DNA of 64,000 nucleotides, taken from the NCBI GenBank assembly GCA_014281115.1, contig JACONQ010000011.1, positions 1 through 64,000 of the forward strand, read 5' to 3'. The notes beneath the pieces were generated by a model. The model did no database searches. It had not been told where the DNA came from and saw nothing but the letters and a program-made list of their open reading frames with translations. Source of the stretch: Laburnicola sp. R22_1 (Eukaryota; Ascomycota; Dothideomycetes; Pleosporales; Didymosphaeriaceae). Of the stretch, positions 22,781 through 35,000 are shown in pieces; within the stretch, counting starts at the first letter, position 1, and every line of letters begins with the position of its first letter. Both the position numbers and the translations under genes were made by a program.

Positions 22781-25100
22781 AGTACTATAGATATCTAATA
22801 TATATCGCTATAAGTGTATTTTATTATTAAGACGCACCTAATAGAGATAGTAGTTAAGCTAATCCCGTTTCTTAATATGGTATAGGTGTTTCCTTCTAAA
22901 ATATTTACTAAGAGCCTATAAGGTGTGAAATATATATATGCGTACTTCCCTAGGCAGACTCTAGTTGCCTAGGCAAATAAAATATATCTATAGTCTTTTT
23001 TTTTAGGGTCTTACCTAGTACACTACTACCTTAGCTACTTCTAGCACCTTTTTATTAAGATTTAGCTAGGTATTATCTTTATTCTTTTTAGGTAGTGTAA
23101 TGCAATTACTTATATATTTTAGTAGAGATAGGTGTATTTCGCCTTCCTTAATTCTACAATATTATATAACAGCACTAATAGCTATATTCTACTAGCTAAA
23201 CTCCTCTTCTAGTATAAGTTCTAGATAGGCCAGAATAGTAATAATTAACTCCTTCTATACTAGGAGTAAAACACTATATCCTACTTTAAGTTTATTTTTA
23301 GTTTTAATACTATTAAGCTACTACTTAATATTACGCATAGGCTATTTAAACTTCTAGTATTCCTTAATATTCTAAAAAAGGGCATGCCGCTAACGCTGCC
23401 TTTTCTAGCTAATCTTAGAGGTAAGCACTTTATACTTTAGATGCTTAGTTATATTAGTAAAGATATATTTAAAATACTCTTATTAGTTAAGTAGAAAATA
23501 AATAGTAGAATTATTATTTACAAATACTAACTATTCTAGTATAAGTTATTGCGGCTAATAAGAATTAATTAAATAGCTTATAGTATAAGCCGCCTATATA
23601 AGCGCCGCCTAGGACTAAATATCTCGTATAATAGCCTGCGTATTAACTATAATACACTATAAGAGGTAGTGCTTTAAGAATATTACTATACTAGTATGCT
23701 CTATTATTAGGTTCTATATAGCCTTACTAACATTACCTATATACTATAGTTAATTCTGCACTTTATATCCTACACCTTGCCTATAATAGTATATAGAGCT
23801 TACTATTCTTATTAAAGGTCTTTCCTCTAGTATATCTTAATAAATAAGAATAGGTGACCTGCGTAAACCCTGTAATTTGCCCTAGTGCTTAAATTTAGGG
23901 TAGTAAGGTAGAGTAGGAAAGAGATTTAGTAGAAAAAATAGCCTAGCTATCTAGGGTCTGTACTGCTTTCTAAAATATAGAAATATTGTCTATTTCTAGA
24001 TTTAGGCGTAGTAGTAACTTATTATAGTCTAGCATAATATTAAGCCTACTAAGTTTCTCTAGAGAGGTTAGATTATATACTGCAAATATCTAATTGTAAA
24101 AGAGTATACTAAGAAGAAAAATATATAGACTAAAGATTAGAGTCTTGCTATATATAATTTTAAAAAGAGAGAAGGTATTTCTTAGAAAAGAGTTAGCAGT
24201 CTTATAAACTCTAGTAGAGATAAAAAGCGTAATAACGTACCTATCTTTAATCCTAAGGAACTCCTTTATAAATTTAAAGGTAAATTTATGCAATACTTAA
24301 TAAAGACTATCCTCTAAATTCTATAGTAATGTAACCTATATATACTAATAGCAGAGACTAAGAAGAGTCTAGAGCTAATTTACTATAAAACTACCTAGTT
24401 ATAGATAGAGTTAGGCTTATATTCTATAGCGTCTATGTAAGTATCTCTTTTTAGTTGTTACTAGGTTTGTTTACAGCACTAGGGCCAGATCTTTAATATA
24501 TATATAGGCCTTATCTTAGCCTATCTTCTTAAGACTGTGCTTCTTTACTAGCTTTCTTAGTACTTACTTATTATATTAGACGTAGACACGCGTATAAAAA
24601 TAGAATTAGAAGGCTAGTCCTTTATACCTTATATATACTCTAATTTATCTTTTTATCTAGCTTTATACTAGTTACTCTTTTATACACTAGGCAAAAAACC
24701 TTCTAGTATGTCCCTAGAAAGCTAGTAAGCTTAGTCTCCTAGCGTTTTCTTCTACCTTTCTCTTAGCGCTAGTCTAGTAGCTAGTTAAAGAATATGTATA
24801 GAGTGGCAATAGATATAGTTATATAGGCACAGTAATAGTCTTTCTAAAGGTATATTTAGTATCTATACTATATTAGTTCTATGTGTTCTAGCGTAGGCTA
24901 TAAGAGAATAAGAGATCTACTAGTTCTACTAATCTTCTATATAATTAAGCAGGCGAGTACTACTATTCACATAGTTCTTTTTTATATAATCTTACTTATT
25001 AAATGTCCCTAGCTATTAGAGACAGTGCTTAGGCAAATAATTCTTATTAGGGGAAAGCTATACTTTATTCTTGTTATTCCTATTAGCAAATATGTTAATA
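22780..25100 (-). pseudogene. DUF3435 tyrosine-recombinase-like gene, RIP-destroyed (minus copy)
   Basis: Reading the minus strand from about 25100 downward gives blocks in the order known for DUF3435 proteins. N-terminal: NYLPKHCLQQLGTFNKQDY-like and KKNYVNSSTRLLNYIED. Middle: KFIKEFLRIKD with the LIFSLYIFLLSILFYN block (24090-24293, the longest open piece). Then QVTYSYLLRYTRGKTFNKNS. Near 22900-22970 is a degenerate C-terminal finger segment. It aligns throughout with the plus-strand copy at 31228-33570. DUF3435 includes the captain recombinases that mobilise Starship elements, but many solitary DUF3435 genes exist. Stops every few codons make it dead. Confidence 0.82.
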
Positions 25101-25682
25101 TCTATTAGATCTGCATTTAACTCTACACTATTATCTGCGTTAAATCTAGTATAATTACTCTTATTAGAGGAACTTTTATTAGAGGAACTCTTAATTAGTA
25201 AATATTATTACATATTATAGTAGTCTATAAGGTAAAGTAATAAAAGTAACTAGAGGGGAAGCGTCTAGAGTTAGGGCATCTAAGACAGGATGTGAAGAAA
25301 GGAAAGAGTTATTAGAGGACAAGGATCCTAGCTTAAATAATATACAGATGGTATATAGGAGGTAAAAAAAAAAGAGAAGAAGTAGCTATTCTTATTTTTA
25401 ACTATATAGATAGTAAAAAAGAAGCCTTAAGTACTCTACTAGCTAAGTAGCCTTATAGGCGTGCCGCTGCGTTCCTCTTTTATAGGAAATAGAATCTAGC
25501 CCTTAGAGCTCCTATGGTGCCTAATGTATACACTAGCTAAGGTAGAAAAGCCAAAGAGCTTGTGTGCTTAAGTCCCTGCCTATAGGGTTAGGGGGGTTTT
25601 ATAGCAAGTTAGCCTCTAGAAATAGCGTTATAAGCCCCTAGAATCGGCTGCCCAAACGCTGTTAGATTATTTAAGGTAGTAA
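25100..25682 (-). other. 5' region of the minus DUF3435 element, ending in TTAC(N7)A
   Basis: The reverse complement of this stretch aligns with 30551-31227 upstream of the plus copy. Shared pieces include TTACTACCTTAAA, a GCCGATT core, CTAACTTGCT and TTAGCTAG. The similarity stops at TTAC(N7)A (25671-25682 read on the minus strand), suggesting this is the outer end of a mobile unit that extends leftward. TTAC(N7)A has been reported as a Starship insertion motif. Confidence 0.55.
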
Positions 25683-25689
25683 AGTTTAC

Positions 25690-27518
25690 ACCTAATACTC
25701 TCTATATAAGAGTAAGCTTATTAATTATTACCTTTAGAACTTTATATAGACTTTTATTAGAGTTTTTATACTAGTATTATATAAAAGTTATTATACTCTA
25801 GTCTATTTAATACTAGTTATAGTTAATAGTAGTATTAAAGTAACTATTAAGTACTTTATATAAGTACTTTTATAATTATCTAGAGTAAATAGTATAAAAG
25901 TAATACTATACTATATAGCTAATCACAATATCTAAAAAAATATCTAGGTATTAATTCTTAGCAATATCTAGACGTCTATATAAATTTATAAAAATTCTAG
26001 TCTTATTTACTAAAATATTATATAGACTTTTAGTATAGTTATTATTTTTATTTTATACCTTTTAAAATTAAATTATCTTATTAACTAGAATTTTCTAAAA
26101 AGATAGGTTATATTTAGGTAAAAGCTTATATAGGTTAAATTATAGTATAGGCTTAGTCTATATAAATTAGTATAGTGCCTATAATTTATATTTAACTAGT
26201 AGTAGTTTTAGTTTATATAGTGTTTAATAATTATAAGTAGGTAAATAAAATAGTAGTTAGGTACTATATATAAAAAGTAGTAGTTTATTTAGTTATTTAT
26301 ATAAATAAAATTATTCTTAATACTTATATAAAGATTCTTTTAAAATATCTATAGAGACCTATAACTATATAGGTACCTATAATAATAGTGGCTTACTTTA
26401 TTTAGGTTTGTATAATAGCCTAACTAGCTTAGATGTTTTTAAAATTAGCTTTAGTATTTATATAGAAGAAGTTAAGTAAGCTAGTAAAAGTAGTAATGTA
26501 TAAGTAATATTTATATTATTTTGACTACTTTATATAGTTTACTACTACTTATAGCTCTAGTATTTATTTTTAGTATAATACTTTTTTTTTCTAAAACTAT
26601 AATAAGCTCTCTTTTAAACACACAGTTTAATTTTAAAAAAGCTATTTCTTTTTAATATAATATTTAATAATTAGTAATAGTGCATATTATATATAATTAT
26701 ATTCTTAATAGAGAGGAATTTTATACTAGATTAATCTTATTTTTTTAGTATTTAGGTTTTATTTCCTTGTGTAGTATTACTTTTAATATTTTTATTCCTT
26801 TAGTATACTTATTATATAGTCTAGTATATTTAGGTATATTAGTATTATTTTATAAAATAAAAATAGTAAAAGTAGAAGCTTTATATAAAGTAGTAGTAGT
26901 GGTAGTTATTATATAACTAGTTTATTTAATACGTTAGTTATATAAAAAGTTACACTTTATTAAAGTTTATTATTATTTAACTATATATTTATATAGTTAC
27001 TAGTAGTACGCTTAGTATACTATCTTTTTTTAAATTTTATATAGTAGTAATATCTACTTACTAACTTAATAAAAAAGTTAATCTACTAGTTTTATAAATA
27101 AGAATAGGTTTTATATATTTTATATAATTACTTTCTTTATTTTATAGAGTAGTAATAGTTACTTACTAACTTTATAAAGATTTAATTTGCTATTTCTTTA
27201 TATATAAAAGATAGGATATAATAAAATAAATTATATAGCTAATAATAACTTATATAATCTATGTTTACTTTTACTAATTTATAGTTAAGAATTAGTTAAC
27301 TACTAATTAGTGTTAAATAGGCTCTATAGCTAGTTATATAAATATAAATATTTAATACTTTATATTAGTAAGCGTAGAGAGTATATAGAATAATTATATA
27401 ATAAAAATAATATAATAAAACTAACTTAGTAGTAATTACTTATATTTAGAAAGGGTGTAAATAAAAAAAATCCTATAGTGTATAGGCTATAGTATATAGG
27501 TATTATATAATTTTTATA
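25690..27518. other. AT-rich desert between the two DUF3435 elements
   Basis: Almost pure A/T/TA-rich sequence with very few C or G outside AGTA and CTAT words. I see no gene, RNA or defined repeat. The pogo-like element at 27521 has inserted into it. Confidence 0.6.
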
Positions 27519-27520
27519 TA

Positions 27521-29367
27521 ACGTGAGTGTTAAGCGAGTGGCCATGCTAGGCGAGTGGCCACCCCCAATGAACTTTTGGGGCTTTTGAACTTCAAACCTC
27601 AATGTCTCAACCACACGACCTCGAACAGCTCTCAAAAGAAGAGAGGATTAAACTAGCCCTCCAAGCAATTAAATCGCCCGAAAAACTAAGCGTTTAACGC
27701 GCTGCTACTATCTACAACGTGTCTCGAACGACCCTCCGCCGCCGACGCGTCGGGAAGATGTCACCACGCGATACTCATCCTAAATCATTAAGCCTTCAAA
27801 AGACTGAAGAGGAGGCGCTTAGACACTATATCAAGAAGCTAGATGCGCAAGGATTTGCGCCAACACTGCGTTCTGTAGAAGATATGGCCAACCAACTACG
27901 TGCTGCGCGTGGTGACAAGCCTGTTGGCCCAAGATGGGCCTCAAACTTCGTCAAACGCGAGGGCGAGCTTAAATCCCGTTTGAATCGACAGCGCGATCGT
28001 CAGAGAGTCTTGTGCAGCGATCCAGAGGTTATTAGGCCCTGGTTCAACCTTGTACGGAATATCAAGGCCAAGTACGGTATACTGGACGAAGATACCTACA
28101 ACTTTGACGAGACTGGCTTTACTATGGGCGTCGGAAACCGAGTCAAAGTAGTTACTGCTTCAGAGAGACGCACTGAGCCCATTGGCGTCCAGCAGGGAGA
28201 CCGTGAGTGGGTGACTCTTATCGCCGCCGTCAACGCGATGGGCTGGGCAATCGCGCCCTACCTTATCTTCAAAGCAAAGAACCACGACGCGTCCTGGTAC
28301 CCTGATTTGAAGCCCCAATGGCGCATTGGGGTCAGCGACAACGGCTGGACTACAAACGAGGTTAGTGTAGCCTGGTTAAGGCACTTTATTGAGCAGATAA
28401 GGGAGCGGAGAGTGAGTAGCTATGTGCTGCTCGTTATTGACGGCCACGAGAGCCACAAGTCGCTTGCCTTCCAGGATCTCTGCGAGGAGAACAAGATAAT
28501 TACCCTCTGTATGCCTCCACACTCGTCGCACATCTTGCAGCCGCTTGATGTTGGGTGTTTTGCCCCCTTAAAGCGGGCGTACAGCAAAGAGATCAGAGTC
28601 TTGGCAACAGACCACATTGGCCGAATCGACAAAAAGGCCTTCATTGCCTCCTTTGCGAAGGTTTTTAAGCCTGCGTTCTCAAAGACAAATATCTAATCAA
28701 GCTTCAGAGCAACTGGCTTAGTGCCTTATAACCCATTGGTAGTGCTATTAAAGCTTGAAGTCAAACTTCGCACGCCAACACCGCCCGCACCAGGGACCAC
28801 CTAATGGAACCCCAAAACACCAAGCAACGCTGCTGAAGTAGAGGCTCAATCTACGATGCTTCGTGATCGCATTTAAAAACATCAGGGTTCCTCACCTTCT
28901 CCTATGGTTAAGATGGTTAATCAGCTTAGAAAAGGCACTGAGATGATACTGCATTCACAGACGTTGCTGGCTGCCCAAGTGCTGCAGCTTGAAGCGTCAA
29001 ACAGAGCAGCTTCTGAGCGCAAATCGCGCAAAAGAAAGCGGATTCAGGAGGGCGGAGACCTATCAAAGGAAGAGGCAGAGGATTTAGTAGCCCAATTAGA
29101 CGTTAGGGCGCAGGTAGAGGGGGAAATACGTGAAGGTAGAGCGCGAGCAGGTGCAGGTAAGCAGCGCAAAAGGCACTGTAAGCACTGCAGGGAGACAGGA
29201 CACAATTCGCGCACGTGCGAAAGAGATAGAGTAGAGGTTAGCGATTAATTCTATATATTACGCATTGCAGTAGGTTGTTGTAGTGTTGAGTAATTACGTG
29301 CAGAAGGCCTAAAAGCTCATTGGGGGTGGCCACTCGCCTAGCATGGCCACTCGCTTGACACTCACGT
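27521..29367 (+). mobile_element. Fot1/pogo-type DNA transposon, family D, lightly RIP-mutated
   Basis: The element is 1847 bp, flanked by TA at 27519-27520 and 29368-29369. Inverted repeats of about 57 bp begin ACGTGAGTGTYAAGCGAGTG and are nearly perfect. Inside them GCGAGTGGCCA occurs at 27534-27544 and again at 27551-27561, 17 bp apart. Its normal GC content against AT-rich flanks shows a recent insertion. Confidence 0.96.
27602..29248 (+). pseudogene. Fot1/pogo DDE transposase, family D, four stops
   Basis: A single frame of 549 codons starts at ATG 27602 (MSQPHDLEQLSKEER) and is interrupted by only four TAA codons, near 27692, 28694, 28801 and 28873, each explicable as CAA to TAA. The N-terminal half has the HTH/CenpB DNA-binding region. 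The DDE_1 core keeps YNFDETGF, LLVIDGHESH and LQPLDVGCFAPLK, with 35 residues between the second and third Asp (DD35D). The C-terminus has a basic stretch and a CCHC knuckle, CKHCRETGHNSRTC. Catalytic residues are intact, so only the stops disable it. The longest uninterrupted piece, from 27719, is an internal fragment. Confidence 0.92.
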
Positions 29368-29699
29368 TAATATTATTATATAGTAATATTAAAATCTTAA
29401 TACTTTTAGGTACCCTTACCTATATAGTATATAGATATCTTTACTATTTATACTTTTATATAATAGATATATTATAGTATACTAATATACTAGTCTACTT
29501 ACACTAGTATAGGTATAATATATCTACTTATACTCTAGTATAATATTATACCTTAGATTTAATATTATCTTTAGTGCGTATTAGCTAGTATAATATTTCT
29601 ACTTATAGTTTTAGTATAGATTAGCTAGTGTAATATTATTCCTTATAGCACTAGTATAATATTACTTTTACTAATAGACTAGTAAATAGGTATAGATTA

Positions 29700-30065
29700 G
29701 ATTAAAATTAAAGTCTTATATAAGTAAAGTTAAGTTAGAGTTAAGATCTTATATAATCTAACCTAACTCTAACCTAATTTTACTTATATAAAACTCTAAC
29801 TTTAACTTAACTCTAAAGTACATATTTAGTCTATTATAAATAGCTATTATAATTAATTAAAAATATGTTTTAAATAATATTAAAGTAAGTTAAATTAAAC
29901 TAAAGTCTTATATAATTAAATTAAGTCTTATATAATTAGGTTAGGTATAAGTTAGGTTCGGTTTAAAGTCTTATATAATAAATCTAACCTAACCTAAAGT
30001 TTATATAACTTAATCTAACCTATATTTATAGTTTATATAATTCTAACCTAACCTTATACTTAATC
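29700..30065. repeat. Minisatellite-like array of CTTATATAA and CCTAA/TTAGG blocks
   Basis: The word CTTATATAA or GTTTATATAA occurs about eight times in 350 bp (near 29715, 29748, 29783, 29907, 29925, 29970, 29999, 30030). Spacers are built from TCTAACCTAACC on one strand or TTAGGTTAGG on the other. The alternating strand of the spacers makes the array rich in inverted repeats. 30065-30550 is AT-rich with no gene. Confidence 0.65.
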
Positions 30066-30252
30066 TAAATACCTTAAATCTATTTACTAGCCTATTTACT
30101 AGTTTAATATTTCTAATTTAGATAATATTCTATTTAGCGCTACTATATATATACTACTTTTTATAAAATATTAGTCTAATAACCTATATTTTAAAAGAGT
30201 TATAGTATCTATTTAGTTTATAATAAATAGCTATTATAATTAATTATTATAG

Positions 30253-30556
30253 AAATTATATAAGTGCTTACTTTTTACTATAGTTATAAGCCTTACTTTT
30301 ACTTATACTAGCCTAAGTAGCACTCTAGTAAGTTACTAAAAGATAAAGTTCTATTATAAGTATAGACTTAAGAGCGCCTTATATACTAAGCTATAGCGCT
30401 ATAGAGTTATACTCTTTTTAGTGTTAGTAGACTAGATATAAAGTATAAAGAATTTAGTAAAATAGTAAAGCACTACTTTTTTTAGTTTTTTTAACTTTAG
30501 TTTTAAAAAACTAAAGAGTATATTATAAAAATTATATAAGTACTTACTTTTTACTA
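30253..30556 (+). repeat. 28-bp direct repeat next to the plus DUF3435 element
   Basis: AAATTATATAAGTGCTTACT plus TTTTACTA at 30253-30280 recurs with one difference at 30529-30556, 276 bp later. The second copy runs into the TTACTACCTTAA boundary of the DUF3435 element. Confidence 0.7.
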
Positions 30557-31227
30557 CCTTAAACAATCCGACGGCATTTTGGCTGCCGATTTAGAGTGCC
30601 GGTACTATTGTTTTCTAATACTAACTTGCTACTAAACCTCCCTACTTATGCGCCAGATAGCTTAGGCGCACGTGCTCTTCGGATTACCCACTTTAGCTAG
30701 CGTAGTTGCGCTACTACCCTAACTTTAAAAAAGCTTAGTAGTAGAGCTCTTGGCACGCTTTTATAATCTAACAGCGTTTAGATTATATTATATCCTATGT
30801 TTTAAAATACTACGCGCTCTCTTTTTCCTTGCACGAATATCTTATTACTATTACCATGGCACTCTTATCTAGGCTCTCGCCTAAGCGGCGAGTTGCGGCA
30901 CCCCTGCTGCTAGGAACGTAAGGGTGAGGCACAGCTCTTAACACTACTTGCTATTCTTGTCACTAGTAGTATACTAACCTAAGCTAAGACTGCCCTATTA
31001 GCGGCGTACTTAAAGCGGTTTCCTTACTCTTTATAGAACTACTAGCAAGAACTGCCGCTTCTCTCACTTATATACTTAACTAATCGCTCTATCTATTATC
31101 TAATACGCCTATGCACCCCCTACACTCCCCGCACTAACGCAACCTACGACGCTGTCTACCTATTAACAATTCCTTTAATAAGAGTAAATATATTAAGTCT
31201 AATGCTAATAGCAGTGTTATATTAGAC
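30551..31227 (+). other. 5' region of the plus DUF3435 element, starting with TTAC(N7)A
   Basis: The stretch starts at TTAC (30551-30554), N7, A (30562) and is richer in GC than the DNA upstream. It aligns with the reverse complement of 25100-25682 from TTTACTACC onward, and the similarity stops on the outer side. CGGCA/TGCCG words near 30575-30603 could form short hairpins. It would be the 5' end of an element extending rightward, with the recombinase as its first gene. Confidence 0.55.
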
Positions 31228-33570
31228 ATGGACCTTATAGATAACAAAACGTGCAGTAACGAGGATGGCAAGTAAGGCGAAGAGGTAGAGGACTAAGCAT
31301 GGCTCTTTGCTAATAAGGATTATCCGCCTTAGCACTACACTAGCATGCTAGAAACGTTTAACAAAAGAGAGTATACTAAGGAGAACTATAAGAAGAGTAG
31401 TACTTATCTACTAAATTATATTAAAGACTAATGGAAGTAGTAAGTCACATACTCTAACTCTTTAGACTAAGAAATACGATGGTAATATAAGATAGATACT
31501 GGACCTATCTAGGAAGAATAGACTTCTACTCCTATATAACTGTGTCTGTCTACACCCTATACACCTTTTTTAACTGGCTACTTAATTAGCGTTAAGGAAA
31601 GAAAGGTTGGAAACGCTAGGATATTAAGTTTGCTAGCTTTCTTAGGACGTACTAGAAGGTATACCGCCTTGTATACAAGAGAGCAACAAGTCTTAAGCTA
31701 GATAGAAAGATAAACTAGAGTATATATAAGGTTTGTCCTACCTTTTATCATATACCTTTTTACTCTATAGTACGTCTAAGCTATATTATAGGTATTACAA
31801 AAGCTAGCCAAAAAGCACAGCTTAAAGAAAATAAACTAAGACAAGGCCTATATATACGTAAAGAACCTTACTTAAGTCCTAGAGACAAACCTTATAATAA
31901 CTAAAAAGCGATATTTCTATAGACGCTATTAGATACAAACCTAAGTCTACTTATAACTTAGCGGTTTTACAGTAAATTGGCTAAAAGCTCTTCTTAGTCT
32001 CTGCTATTAGTATGTCTAGATTACGCTGCTCTAGAATTTAGAGGGTAGGCCTTATTAGGTATTACTTAAGCTAATCTTTAAATTTACAAAGAAGTTCCTT
32101 AGAATTAAAAATATATAAGTTTTCTTCTTCTTTTAAGATCTATTTGTCTTGTAAAGATGCTAATAATCTAATTAGGAATACTTTTCCTATTTCCAAAGTT
32201 ATCTATAATAAGACCCTTACCTTTAGCCCCCATATGTTCCTACTTAGGATACTCTTCTATAATAGGGCGTTTGCTGCGTACAATCTAATAGGTCTAAAAG
32301 AGCTAAGTAGGCTCTCTATCTTGCCAGAGCGTAATAAGCTTTTATTGCGTCTTAATTAAAAGCTAGATAATATTTTCATCTTCCGTATGGCAAAGAGGAC
32401 CCTAAAAGGCTAAGTTATCTCTAAGAATAAATATCTCCTAGACTCTATGTTACAGCCTTAGATTAAAACCCTTAGGGAAATTATAGGGTTTGCACAGGTC
32501 ACCCAGCCCTATTTACTACGCTACGCTAAAGGCAAGGCATTTAATAAGAATAGTAATATTAGTCTTAGCTACTAGTTCTAGCAAATCTAGAACTAATATA
32601 TATATAGGCAATGTTAGCGAGGCTATATAACCTAATAATAGGATATACTAACATATAGATATTTTTAAAACACTACCTATTATAATATATTATAGTAGAT
32701 ACATAGGCAGTTATATAAGACATATAACTCTAGGATGCGTTAATATAAGCAGCTTACATAATAAGTTAATTAATTAATTTCTAAAGGCCAAGAAGCCTTA
32801 TATTAGAGTAATTAGCATTGGTAAACAATTATTCTATTGTTTGCTTACTACTAGCGCAGCGGGAGCAACTTAAACATAGCCTTAAAATAAGATATCTACG
32901 CTACTAAGCGCTTAACTACTAGATTAACCAGACAAGGTAGTAATTATAGTATACTCTTCTTTAGAAGATTAAAGAGTGCTAGAAGTATAAGCAACCTATG
33001 CGTAATATTAAGCAACAGCTTACTAGTATTAAAGCCAAAGATATTATAGTAGCGGCAATATCTTATAATGCTATGCTCTTAGCCTAGAAGGCATTAGTTA
33101 ACACTGTCCTAACCTAACTAGGAACATCCCTATAAGAGGAAGTTAGCTAGCATAATAGGGCCATTTGTGCCGTTATAAATTACTATAGAATTAAAGAGGG
33201 TGGAATATACCTTTGTTAACTAAAGTAATTAAATAGTTATATTATACCACTAGTTACTAGGGAAGAGAAGTTATAGCGTAAGATTAATAAGAAAGAGTTA
33301 GAAGTAGCCAAGGTGTTAGTATATAAGGAGGAGAGGCCGAGGATATATTTTATATGCCTAGGTAATAAGAAATTGCCAATAGTTAAGCGCACACACTTGT
33401 TTTATACCCTAGGTAATCTTAGCATATATTTTATAAAAAAACACCTAGCAAATATATAGAATAGAGATCTTCTTAGATATAGCCTCTATAGAATTAATAT
33501 TAAGTATAAGATGCACTGGCAACAATATACGTATAAGATTTATAGTATTATCTTATTATATGTTATATAA
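31228..33570 (+). pseudogene. DUF3435 tyrosine-recombinase-like gene, RIP-destroyed (plus copy)
   Basis: From ATG 31228 the frame reads MDLIDNKTCSNEDGK, then DYPP and HYTSMLETFNKREYTKEN, KKSSTYLLNYIKD, and near 31640 LGRT with KVYRLVYKRATSLKLDRKIN. The 32144-32359 piece NTFPISKVIYNKTLTFSPHM and FLLRILFYNRAFAAYNL is characteristic of DUF3435. PYLLRYAKGKAFNKNSN follows near 32500. The end, near 33350-33570, has a finger-like CLG...R...F...G...H/KHLAN segment and a second KYKMHWQQ segment. Many stops of CAA/CAG/TGG type are present. It is homologous to the minus copy at 22780-25100. The fold is the captain-recombinase family; whether this was a Starship captain is inference. Confidence 0.85.
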
Positions 33571-33984
33571 ATTAAGGCTGCTACCCCTTTATTACAACGC
33601 TAGTATAGTATTAACTAATTTATTCTATATTTCCTAGTATTTTCTTATTGCTATTCTTAACACCGCTTTAGTAATAAGCTTACGTTTTCCTCTATTTATA
33701 GTATATAACTCTTTATATAGTCTTAAACTCTATAGATCTTATATAGTAGTTAATAAAGGTAGCTATATAAAGTATTAAGAAGACTAAGCCCTAGTACTAT
33801 AACGTAAAGTAGGTAATAGTAAGCTAGTTTAATATAGCTTTATACGCCACCTTGCTCTCGCTATAGTTATTTTTAGTTAAGATTCTTTATTGCTATAGTA
33901 TCTAAGGGTTAAAAGCGATTCTAAACGAGAGGTAGATTACTAAGATAATAACAACAATTAAAGTTAAGTATATATTAAATAATG

Positions 33985-35000
33985 TCTATTACTATAGGTT
34001 AAGAAACACTCCACACTAAGAAAAATATAAGGTACTTTAACTTTAACCACCTTAACAGCTATGCACACATTGCTATTCATAACAACTCTCTATAAGTAAT
34101 ATGCTTTAGCTATTCCTAGACATCTAGGAACCCTTCTAATCTAAAAATTACGTTTGCATTATCTCCTCCGCGCCTAATCTGTACAATGCCTCGTGTTATA
34201 ACATTGTAGGCTTCCCTCTCCATAATGCTAACCTTAAGCCTTTTTCGCTCTAAGTTTTTATAGAAAGTCTAATTCTAGTCTTATAACCTTCTTTCACTAC
34301 TAGAAAGTTATTATTAGCCCTATGCGCACTGCGGGGGGCAGTTTTATGTAGCGCCGCCCTATTAATTAGTACTTCTAGCGGAAGCGAACCACGGATCTAG
34401 GCTAATACGCAATGACTCCGCACGTCTTACCTTATACATCTGCGGGGTATTTTATTGTAGAATGTGTGGCTATGCGAATTACACAAGCGCTAGTTAATCT
34501 AGCCATCTTATAGTATATTTTAACACGCAGTCTAACGCATAGCAATACCTACTTTATAACGTAGAGACATAGTATTACTACGCCCTTAAGCCCTAACACC
34601 TACTGTTGTTCTCTCCGCTAACTAAATAATAGACCTAATTAAGCCCACTACACCCCTATGCTTATTAAGTCCACCAGCGCTAATTCCTAGACTAAGCCAT
34701 AGCGAGCTCTAGTCTTAGCTTGTTAGAGGGGAATACAATATGGCAGAAAGGATATAAGATAAAATAGAGCGCGGTAGGCCTAAAAATTAAAGCCTGCGCT
34801 TTAGTAAGTAGGTTTAACTAAGTATTACTAGCAAAACGCCATTGTTGCAAGCGTATATAAAGATAAAAAGGCACTGTATACTTTAGTAGTATAGCTATTA
34901 TATAGTTAAAATAACTAGCGGCTCCTTGTATAGACACTACAATCTTTAGGGTTATAGAAGAGGTTCTTTAGTTCGACCTTTAACAATTATAAGTTCTGGA
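33985..35000 (-). repeat. Dispersed subtelomeric repeat, copy D (inverted, RIP-mutated)
   Basis: The reverse complement matches copies A-C: AAGTTAAAGTACC at the 33985 side, then the CTTAAGG and TATATAAAATT-equivalent landmarks, GTTTTGCTAGTAATACTTAG and AAGGAGCCGCTAG near 34920. Similarity fades beyond about 35000. Confidence 0.7.

Noticed and set aside
24090..24293. Independent 67-residue small protein
   Set aside because: It is the longest surviving piece of the DUF3435 relic and matches 32144-32359 in the other copy.
27426..27635. 69-codon minus-strand frame
   Set aside because: It straddles the boundary of the family D transposon and its AT-rich flank, so it is a chance frame.
29750..30060. 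Interstitial telomere repeat
   Set aside because: The TAACCTAA blocks are short, on alternating strands and lack TAACCC units, so they do not qualify as telomeric.
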